A stretch of DNA of 12,489 bases from assembly GCA_963519075.1 (NCBI GenBank), contig CAUQMH010000044.1, forward strand, positions 1-12,489, in the 5' to 3' direction. Below, one piece after another: positions 7,317 to 12,489 of this stretch. This DNA is from JABCPE02 sp963519075 (GTDB taxonomy: Bacteria > Bacteroidota > Bacteroidia > Flavobacteriales > Weeksellaceae). Below the pieces are notes generated by a model that made no database searches, was not told the DNA's origin, and saw only the letters and a program-made list of their open reading frames with translations. The position numbers and the translations under genes are program-made. Numbering within the stretch: position 1 is the first letter of the stretch; the number at the start of each line of letters is the position of its first letter.

Positions 7317-7889
7317 TTATTCCTTATTTAAAAAATTTAAAAATTTGCCCACTGCTTCAGACCTGTGGCTGATGCTGTTTTTTTGTTTTGGAGGCATCTC
7401 GGCGAAAGAAATTTCATAGCCTTTTGGAATGAAAATAGGATCATATCCAAAGCCTTTTTCGCCTCTTTTTTCTTTGGAAATAGTGCCGTATACTCTGCCT
7501 TCGAAATAGTTTTCGCCTGCTTCATCCACCAGACACATTACTGTGATGAAATACGCCTTGCGGTCTTCTATATCCTGCATTTCGGTGAGGACTTTTTGGA
7601 TATTTGCCTCAAAATCATGCTTCCCTGCATACCTTGCCGAAAAAATTCCTGGTCTTCCGTCCAAAGCTGGGATAACCAGACCGCTGTCATCTCCTACGCT
7701 TGGCTTTCCTGTTTTCTCAAAACAATATTTAGCTTTGATAAGGGCATTTTCGTGAAAGGTGGTTCCGTTTTCTTCGATTTCATCAAAGAGCTGATAATCA
7801 GTAAGGCTGATGACATGATATTTTTCGCCTAAAATTTCTTGGATTTCATCTTTTTTATGCTCGTTGTGCGTGGCAAGTAGTATTTCCAT
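7317..7889 (-). CDS. rdgB: RdgB/HAM1 family non-canonical purine NTP pyrophosphatase
   Basis: Hydrolyses ITP, dITP and XTP to monophosphates so that deaminated purines are kept out of DNA and RNA. With ATG 7887-7889 it is 190 aa, the normal family size. Motifs (ATG numbering): LLATHNEHKKDEI (4-16), the catalytic SVGDDSGLVIPALDG (64-78, D67/D68 at the metal site), PGIFSARYAG (80-89), RGEKGFGYDPIF, and the closing KQKNSISHRSEA. An in-frame GTG at 7923-7925 would add 12 residues ahead of the family's normal N-terminal beta-strand and is less likely. The gene comes first in a probable two-gene unit with DAHPS-CM (7-nt gap). The 150-nt region upstream, including its leader, shows no clear -7 box that I trust. 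Confidence 0.95.
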   Translation of the reverse strand: MEILLATHNEHKKDEIQEILGEKYHVISLTDYQLFDEIEENGTTFHENALIKAKYCFEKTGKPSVGDDSGLVIPALDGRPGIFSARYAGKHDFEANIQKVLTEMQDIEDRKAYFITVMCLVDEAGENYFEGRVYGTISKEKRGEKGFGYDPIFIPKGYEISFAEMPPKQKNSISHRSEAVGKFLNFLNKE

Positions 7890-7965
7890 ATATTTAGTAA
7901 AACAATCTTTAGTGTGGTTATTCACTTAATGATAAGACCACGATTTTTAATTTAAATCTCAGCTT

Positions 7966-8018
7966 TATTTAAAAATGGTGTAGCGGCAGGAACTTTTTTT
8001 AGTTTTACCAGCTACACC
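7966..8018 (-). terminator. Probable terminator after tpiA (long imperfect hairpin)
   Basis: On the - strand GGTGTAGC (complement of 8011-8018) and GCTACACC (complement of 7977-7984) form a perfect 8-bp base stem around 26 nt. Inside it, GG/CC and AACT/AGTT can pair further with bulges. The hairpin is followed by ATTTTTAAAT. It begins 21 nt beyond the tpiA stop. The size of the interior is unusual for a simple terminator, so a small structured 3' element is an alternative. Confidence 0.55.
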
Positions 8019-8039
8019 TTGGATTTTGTATAAATTTAA

Positions 8040-8798
8040 TTAGTTAAAAGCCTCGATGATTTTAGAAAAATCTTCTATTTTCAGCGATGCACCACCGATA
8101 AGTCCGCCATCTATATCAGGCTGTGAGAAGATTTCTTTTGCGTTGTCTGGCTTTACCGAGCCTCCGTAGAGAATGGAGATTTCATCTGCGGTGTCTTTTC
8201 CGTATTTCTCAGCGATGAGGTTTCGGATGAAAGCATGGATTTCCTGCGCCTGTTCTGGCGTAGCAGTTTCTCCTGTTCCGATAGCCCAAACAGGTTCGTA
8301 GGCGATAACTACTTTTTTGATTTCCTCGGCAGAAAGCTCAAACAGCGCTGTTTCGGTTTGTTTTTTTACTATATCGAGATGCTGTCCAGCTTTTCTTTGT
8401 TCCAAAGTTTCTCCATTGCAGTAGATAGGCGTAAGCCCTGCATTAAGTAGATTTTTTACTTTTTGTGCTGCATGGCTGTCGGTTTCGTTGTGGTATTGTC
8501 TTCTTTCGGAGTGCGCTACGATACTCCCGCTTAGTCCAGCAGATTTTATCATTTCTACGGAAATTTCACCAGTGTAGGCACCTTTTTCGTGCTCGGAAAT
8601 GTCTTGCGAAAAGACTTTCACTTCATCATTAGCAAAAATATTTTTAGCTGTGGTGAGATAGAGACTTGGTGGAGCGATATACACCTCGCAGTTGGTTTTG
8701 TTATTCTTTTTGTACTTGGCTAACTGAAGCATAAGGGCTTCTGCTTCTTGGAAATTTTTGTTCATCTTCCAGTTTCCAGCGACGATATTTTTTCTCAT
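8040..8798 (-). CDS. tpiA: Triose-phosphate isomerase
   Basis: Interconverts dihydroxyacetone phosphate and glyceraldehyde 3-phosphate in glycolysis and gluconeogenesis. The protein has 252 aa, the standard length for one TIM barrel. It shows GNWKMNK (8-14, with N9 and catalytic K11), the electrophilic His in AHSERR (H96), the catalytic-base region AYEPVWAIGTG with E168 followed by flexible loop 6, GGSVKPDN (212-219) and IGGASL (234-239) for phosphate binding. Two positions differ from the commonest family wording: SQD (64-66) where AQN is usual, and YCNGE (126-130) where CIGE or CVGE is usual. Neither change removes a catalytic residue. The ATG at 8796-8798 lies 11 nt after the stop of the TonB-C-like gene, so the two are probably cotranscribed. 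A hairpin terminator follows. Confidence 0.96.
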   Translation of the reverse strand: MRKNIVAGNWKMNKNFQEAEALMLQLAKYKKNNKTNCEVYIAPPSLYLTTAKNIFANDEVKVFSQDISEHEKGAYTGEISVEMIKSAGLSGSIVAHSERRQYHNETDSHAAQKVKNLLNAGLTPIYCNGETLEQRKAGQHLDIVKKQTETALFELSAEEIKKVVIAYEPVWAIGTGETATPEQAQEIHAFIRNLIAEKYGKDTADEISILYGGSVKPDNAKEIFSQPDIDGGLIGGASLKIEDFSKIIEAFN

Positions 8799-8809
8799 AA
8801 TTATTTTAT

Positions 8810-9394
8810 TTATTCGTTATCACTTGTTTTTACATTTTTATTTTCAAAGAAAATGCTTTTTATATAGTATGTTTTCACATTTTTGCCTCTTTTTTTGGCA
8901 GGGATGAACTTTGGCAGGAGGCTGATAATTCTTTCCGCTTCTTTTTTGAGCGTTTCGTTTTCACTTCTGCTGAAAAGCACCTCCACTTCGCCTGTTTTAT
9001 CAATCCTGAAAGCTACATACACTTTATACACTTTGCTTTTTTCGGCATCAATATTATTTGGGTTAAAATGTATCTTCACATGCTGTTCCAGTTGGTCTTG
9101 GAAGCATTTTCTCTTGTTAATATTATCCTTGCATACCTCAAAAATGGGCGGTTCATCTACTTGTATAATGAGATAATCTCTGCTTTCATCCAGTTCCTCA
9201 TCCAGTTCCTCATCAGCTTTGGGAAGCTTGCAATGTGGAAGTTCTACAGGAAGATAGTAGCTGTAGGGAAGTGACGGGCTTTTCTTTGTTTTATGGCGTT
9301 TTTTGTAGGATTTCTTACTTTTTTTCTGAGCCTGCATATGGGCTGAAAATCCTAAAAACAAAATAATAAGTAAAAATGACCAAAACCTTTTCAT
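8810..9394 (-). CDS. Secreted protein with TonB C-terminal-like domain
   Basis: A 194-aa protein of uncertain role. Residues 1-22 form a signal peptide or signal anchor (KRF followed by a Leu/Ile/Phe-rich stretch, with AHMQA as a possible cleavage site). Next come a strongly basic Lys-rich stretch (24-38), a short Pro/Tyr segment, and an acidic ELDE repeat (61-71) encoded by a 12-bp tandem repeat. Residues about 80-184 match the TonB_C pattern common in Bacteroidota: VDEPPIFEVC with a second Cys nine residues on (C88, C97), YKVYVAFRIDKTGEVEV, SRSENETLKKEAERII and LPKFIPAKKRGKNVKTYYIKSIFF. Classical TonB has an inner-membrane anchor and Pro-rich spacer and works with ExbB/ExbD; none of these partners is nearby and the spacer is short. 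It sits 67 nt after the TerB-like gene and 11 nt before tpiA. Energy transduction is possible but not shown. Confidence 0.75.
   Translation of the reverse strand: MKRFWSFLLIILFLGFSAHMQAQKKSKKSYKKRHKTKKSPSLPYSYYLPVELPHCKLPKADEELDEELDESRDYLIIQVDEPPIFEVCKDNINKRKCFQDQLEQHVKIHFNPNNIDAEKSKVYKVYVAFRIDKTGEVEVLFSRSENETLKKEAERIISLLPKFIPAKKRGKNVKTYYIKSIFFENKNVKTSDNE
9186..9216. repeat. In-frame 12-bp tandem repeat, about 2.6 copies
   Basis: The unit TCATCCAGTTCC occurs twice in full (9186-9197, 9198-9209) and continues with TCATCAG. Because the unit length is a multiple of three, it adds or removes four residues (an ELDE unit) in the TonB-C-like protein without breaking the frame. Confidence 0.8.
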
Positions 9395-9461
9395 AGCAGT
9401 TAGTTTTGTTTTTAATAAAATTCTGTATTTTCTACTTTAAATACGAGCTTTTTTCCTTGGT

Positions 9462-9812
9462 TTAATCCATTTTCCAGATGGTTTTCATCAGTTTATAGAA
9501 CTGATGCTCACGCTCAGTCACCTGCTCATCGGCTTTGATAAGTGTTTTTGCAAACTCGGCGAAGTTTTTTCTTTCCTCCTCGGTAGAATCATCATAGAAA
9601 CAGCGTGCATGGAACTCGAAATGGTCTTTCCAGTCCTCTGGCTGCAGGGAAGCGATGACTTCCAGCTCGTTATCCAGATTGATTCTGAACGGAAATTCTT
9701 CCGACAGATATTCTTGTATTTTTAGTCCTTCTTTTGGTGAAAATTCGTGGTCTACAGCTGAAAGAATCATCAATAAATGGTAGCCTGCAATGGGTTTGTT
9801 TGATTTTTGCAT
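9462..9812 (-). CDS. Small TerB-like (tellurite-resistance family fold) protein
   Basis: A 116-aa acidic, helix-rich cytoplasmic protein with no signal peptide or membrane segment. I choose the ATG at 9810-9812; an in-frame TTG nine codons upstream is less likely. The layout resembles the TerB/DjlA-N helical fold: HLLMILSAVDHEFSPKE (about 11-27) and a second similar half, FAKTLIKADEQVTEREHQFYKLM (about 85-107, with an intervening EEERKNF). Each half is a hydrophobic helix, then an Asp and a Glu at the turn (AVDxxFxxxE, KADxxVxxxE), a pattern seen at metal-binding sites of the family. This assignment rests on pattern recognition and not on an alignment, and a link to tellurite is not implied. 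It is the first gene of the leftward block after the divergent gap, with TonB-C-like and tpiA genes following. Confidence 0.68.
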   Translation of the reverse strand: MQKSNKPIAGYHLLMILSAVDHEFSPKEGLKIQEYLSEEFPFRINLDNELEVIASLQPEDWKDHFEFHARCFYDDSTEEERKNFAEFAKTLIKADEQVTEREHQFYKLMKTIWKMD

Positions 9813-9877
9813 AAATAAAAGATTTAATAAAATTTTCAAAAAATTGGGAAAATATAAAAGTCTAAAATCCCAAAAAC

Positions 9878-9906
9878 TTTTGGCTAAAATACAAAAATTA
9901 ACTTTA
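9878..9906 (+). promoter_or_regulatory. Possible promoter for the M1 peptidase gene
   Basis: TTTTG (9878-9882), a 16-nt spacer and TAACTTTA (9899-9906) match the Bacteroidota promoter pattern with one mismatch in the last base of the -7 box. A second TAACTTTA lies at 9914-9921, so the exact start is uncertain. The divergent gap (9813-9943) holds no other clear feature; I see no convincing -7 box on the - strand for the TerB-like gene. Confidence 0.35.
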
Positions 9907-9943
9907 ATTTTAATAACTTTATGCCTTTAAAAAAGTTAAACTT

Positions 9944-11557
9944 ATGAAGATAATAAAATTGTTATTTCTGTTTTCGGTGTATTTGGCTTTTGGTCAAAAT
10001 TTTACAAAAAAAGATACACTTTTGGGTTCTAATACTGCATATCGTGATTTTTGGGATGTCCAGAGATATGATGTGAAAGTAGAGCCCAGCTACGAACAAA
10101 AAAGCCTGAAAGGAAGCAATAAAATAACATTCAAGATAACAAAGTCTGTGAGAAACCCTGTTTTTCAGATAGATTTGCAGCAGCCGATGAAGTATGACAG
10201 CATTCGCTCTAGTTTTAAAGTAAAATCTACAAGAGTGGATGGTAATTTTATTTTTTTAGAAACGAAAGAAAGTTTTAAAAAAGGACAGACGCATACTTTG
10301 GAAATAGATTTTAGCGGAAATCCTATCATTGCTAAAAATGCGCCTTGGGATGGCGGCTGGGTTTTCACACAAGATGAAAAAGGAAATCCGTGGATGTCCG
10401 TAGCCTGCGAAGGTATAGGGGCGAGTGTATGGCTTCCGATAAAAGAATACTGGGGCGATGAGCCAGATATGGGAATGACCCTCGCTATCACTACTCCGAA
10501 AGATTTGGTGGGAGTAGGAAATGGGAAATTAGTAGAGTGGAGCGTTAAAAAGGACAAAAACATCTTTACTTGGGAAGTCAAAAATCCTATAAACTCATAT
10601 AATATCGTTCCTTACATCGGGAAATATGTTCATTTTTCTGATGAATATTCGGGTAAGAGGGGAATGCTAACTTTGGACTATTGGGTTTTGGATTATAATT
10701 TAGAAAAAGCCCAAAAGCAGTTCCAGCAGGTAAAACCAATGCTCAAAGCCTTTGAACATTGGTTTGGTGGATATCCTTTCTATAAAGACGGCTACAAATT
10801 GGTAGAATCTCCATATTTAGGAATGGAACACCAGAGTAATGTAGCATATGGAAATGGCTATCAGAATGGCTACTATGGAAGGGATTTGTCAGGAACAGGA
10901 GTGGGCTTGTATTGGGACTTTATCATCGTTCATGAAAGCGGACACGAATGGTTTGGGAATAATATCACAGCCCAAGACAAGGCCGATATGTGGATACATG
11001 AGGCTTTTACGACTTATTCAGAAGTCCTATTCACGGAAAGTTATATGGACAAAAACGCAGCAAATACTTATATAAAGGGACTTAGAAAAAATATCCTGAA
11101 TGATCAGCCTATCATAGGCACATATGGAGTGAGAAAAACAGGTAGTACAGACCAATATATAAAAGGGGCAAATATGATACACACCATCAGACAGGTTATC
11201 AATAATGATGAAAAATTCAGACAAATTTTGCTGGGGATGAATACAGATTTTTATCATAAAATAGTGACTTCCAAACAGGTAGAAGATTACATCAGCAAAA
11301 AAACAGGAATAGATTTTTCACTTGTTTTTGATCAGTATTTGAGAACGACACAGATCCCACAGCTGGAATATGAGCAAAAAGGAAATCAGCTGAAATTCCG
11401 CTGGAATAATACGATAAAGAATTTCAGAATGCCTGTGAAACTAAAAAGCCATTCTACGCATATAGCTCCTACTCAGGAATGGCAGACTATCACTTTGGCT
11501 AATGATAAGGCTGTGGAAATAGATGACAACTACTATATAGAAGTTTTGAAAAAATAA
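9944..11557 (+). CDS. M1 family zinc metallopeptidase (secreted or periplasmic aminopeptidase-like)
   Basis: Zinc peptidase of the gluzincin M1 family, probably exported. Residues 1-17 form a signal peptide (KIIKLLFLFSVYLAFG, then Q). An N-terminal beta-rich domain (about 30-230) contains WDVQRYDVKVEP and the typical ITFKI strands. The catalytic domain has GMEH (293-296) at the place of the usual GxMEN exopeptidase motif, then HESGHEWFG with zinc ligands H330 and H334, general base E331 and third ligand E353 (the HExxHx18E spacing is intact). QYIKGANMIHTIR supplies the conserved Tyr region. The protein ends at 537 aa after a short beta-type C-terminal region and lacks the long helical domain of ERAP/PepN-type enzymes. 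It is flanked by a divergent gap and a terminator, so it is probably monocistronic. Cleavage specificity cannot be inferred. Confidence 0.93.
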   Translation: MKIIKLLFLFSVYLAFGQNFTKKDTLLGSNTAYRDFWDVQRYDVKVEPSYEQKSLKGSNKITFKITKSVRNPVFQIDLQQPMKYDSIRSSFKVKSTRVDGNFIFLETKESFKKGQTHTLEIDFSGNPIIAKNAPWDGGWVFTQDEKGNPWMSVACEGIGASVWLPIKEYWGDEPDMGMTLAITTPKDLVGVGNGKLVEWSVKKDKNIFTWEVKNPINSYNIVPYIGKYVHFSDEYSGKRGMLTLDYWVLDYNLEKAQKQFQQVKPMLKAFEHWFGGYPFYKDGYKLVESPYLGMEHQSNVAYGNGYQNGYYGRDLSGTGVGLYWDFIIVHESGHEWFGNNITAQDKADMWIHEAFTTYSEVLFTESYMDKNAANTYIKGLRKNILNDQPIIGTYGVRKTGSTDQYIKGANMIHTIRQVINNDEKFRQILLGMNTDFYHKIVTSKQVEDYISKKTGIDFSLVFDQYLRTTQIPQLEYEQKGNQLKFRWNNTIKNFRMPVKLKSHSTHIAPTQEWQTITLANDKAVEIDDNYYIEVLKK

Positions 11558-11558
11558 G

Positions 11559-11586
11559 AAAATCCCCTTTTATGGGGATTTTTTTT
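11559..11586. terminator. Bidirectional rho-independent terminator between M1 peptidase and HMG-CoA reductase genes
   Basis: A perfect 9-bp stem, AAAATCCCC (11559-11567) with GGGGATTTT (11574-11582), has a 6-nt loop (TTTTAT) and is followed by a T run to 11586. The A's on the left arm give a TTTT end on the - strand, so the convergent HMG-CoA reductase mRNA could also end here. The stem starts 2 nt after the peptidase stop codon. Confidence 0.88.
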
Positions 11587-11592
11587 ATAATA

Positions 11593-12489
11593 TTATTTTT
11601 GTTTTCTTAGTTTTTCTAATTCCAAAGCTATATCGCTGTAGCTTAGGGTTTTATCTTGCATTGTAGCAGAAATTTGTTTCTTTTCTTCTTCGTTCGCGCC
11701 CAGTTGGTTTAGAATATTGAATAAATGCATTTTCATGTGTCCTTTTTGGATGCCTGTCGTAACCAGTGAGCGAAGTGCAGCGAAGTTCTGAGCCAAGCCA
11801 GACACTGCTAAAATGCCCATAAGTTCCTTTGCATCAGGTTTTCCTAAAAGAGCCAAAGAGAATTTTACCAATGGATGAAGGTTCGTGAGTCCTCCCACAA
11901 CTCCCACAGAAATAGGCAGTTCTATCCAAAATCGAAATATTCCGTTTTCTATCGTGCAGTGGCTTAGTGAGCTGTATTTACCGCTTTTCCTTGCGTAGGC
12001 ATGTACGGAAGCCTCCACCGCCCGAAAGTCATTTCCTGTTGCGATGACCACAGCATCCACACCGTTCATAATGCCTTTATTATGCGTAGTTGCTCGGCAG
12101 GTGTCTATCTCTGCTATCGTTACCGCTTGTTTGAATTTCCAAGCAAATTCTTCTGGTGATATGCCGTCATTATTCCCTAATTCTTCTATTTTACAAGAAA
12201 CTTCCGCTCTTACTAAACATTCAGGAGTGTAGTTGGATAGAATGTTCATGATGATTTGCAGGGAGTTTTTTTCTTCTTCGCTGAAGATTTCTGACTCAAA
12301 AATCTCTTCTTTCAGCGTTTTTCCAAATACTTCCAGACACGAATTGATGAAATTCGCTCCCATAGAATCTCGGGTATCAAAACTCGCCTTGATTTGATAA
12401 TAATTCTCTAATTCATCAGTTTTGTCAATGAGGCTAATGCTCAGGATTCCGCCGCCTCTCTTGCGCATATTCGCAGTGATGTCCTGTGT
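11593..12489 (-). CDS. mvaA: Hydroxymethylglutaryl-CoA reductase, class II, 5'-truncated by window edge
   Basis: Catalyses the HMG-CoA/mevalonate interconversion. The frame stays open to the right edge, adding TQDITAN before the internal Met at 12466-12468, so 298 residues are visible; the full protein should be about 430 aa and the N-terminal part with the catalytic Glu is missing. Visible class II features (Met12468 as residue 1): RGGGI (4-8), FDTRDSMGANFIN (30-42), ATTHNKGIMNGVDAV with catalytic Lys131, ATGNDFRAVEA with Asp147, LPISVGVVGGLTNLHP, LAQNFAALRSLVTTGIQ and KGHMKMH with the catalytic His near 244. The Lys-Asp spacing of 16 equals that of Pseudomonas mevalonii (K267/D283). Annotation often calls class II enzymes degradative. 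Flavobacteriia generally make isoprenoids through mevalonate, so a biosynthetic role is more likely here, by inference. Confidence 0.93.
   Translation of the reverse strand, partial: TQDITANMRKRGGGILSISLIDKTDELENYYQIKASFDTRDSMGANFINSCLEVFGKTLKEEIFESEIFSEEEKNSLQIIMNILSNYTPECLVRAEVSCKIEELGNNDGISPEEFAWKFKQAVTIAEIDTCRATTHNKGIMNGVDAVVIATGNDFRAVEASVHAYARKSGKYSSLSHCTIENGIFRFWIELPISVGVVGGLTNLHPLVKFSLALLGKPDAKELMGILAVSGLAQNFAALRSLVTTGIQKGHMKMHLFNILNQLGANEEEKKQISATMQDKTLSYSDIALELEKLRKQK

Noticed and set aside
7365..7832. 155-codon open frame antisense to rdgB
   Set aside because: The composition (Phe, Cys and Ser rich) is typical of an antisense shadow, and rdgB fully accounts for the region.
7890..7925. 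GTG start adding 12 residues to RdgB
   Set aside because: The family begins with the beta-strand EILLATHN right after the ATG at 7889; the extension has no family counterpart.
9813..9839. TTG start adding nine residues to the TerB-like protein
   Set aside because: A good ATG is available, and the extra residues come from AT-rich intergenic-type sequence.
1..12489. Defence island, biosynthetic cluster, mobile element or CRISPR array
   Set aside because: Nearly every gene belongs to a recognised housekeeping or common envelope family; no spaced direct repeats, transposase, integrase or tRNA-linked junction was seen on either strand.

Overview
The window is a stretch of low-GC chromosomal DNA that looks like core genome from a Flavobacteriia-type Bacteroidota, probably near Chryseobacterium/Riemerella (Weeksellaceae). 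That placement is inferred from protein style and is not proven. The evidence is: the start regions lack Shine-Dalgarno sequences, being A-rich instead; several start regions carry a TAnnTTTG-like -7 element; there is a TonB-C-like secreted protein of Bacteroidota type; and DAHP synthase is fused to chorismate mutase. Class II HMG-CoA reductase is also compatible with this group. I see no insertion sequence, integrase, phage gene, tRNA, rRNA or CRISPR array.

Layout from left to right: the 3' end of an alpha/beta hydrolase (+) converges on a long-chain acyl-CoA ligase and queG (both -). A divergent gap at 3041-3113 leads to a membrane-anchored YkuD_2 L,D-transpeptidase-like protein, lpdA (dihydrolipoyl dehydrogenase) and a patatin-like phospholipase (all +). 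These converge on a leftward block which, in transcription order from the right, is a TerB-like small protein, a TonB-C-like secreted protein, tpiA, rdgB and the DAHP synthase/chorismate mutase fusion. A second divergent gap at 9813-9943 leads to an M1-family metallopeptidase (+). That gene converges on a 5'-truncated class II HMG-CoA reductase (-) that runs off the right edge.

The genes are mostly housekeeping: fatty-acid activation, queuosine synthesis, the E3 subunit of 2-oxoacid dehydrogenases, glycolysis, shikimate-pathway entry, nucleotide-pool cleaning and isoprenoid precursor synthesis. A few envelope or secreted proteins are mixed in. Close spacing suggests two transcription units: TonB-C-like protein with tpiA (11 nt apart) and rdgB with DAHPS-CM (7 nt apart). 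All three convergent junctions carry a near-symmetric hairpin with T tracts on both strands, consistent with shared bidirectional terminators.

I found no convincing new multi-gene system. The points most worth a second look are the TonB-C-like secreted protein without a visible membrane anchor upstream of tpiA, the M1 enzyme with a GMEH/HESGH active site and a possible 8-codon leader ORF, the long imperfect hairpin after tpiA, and the compact shared terminators.
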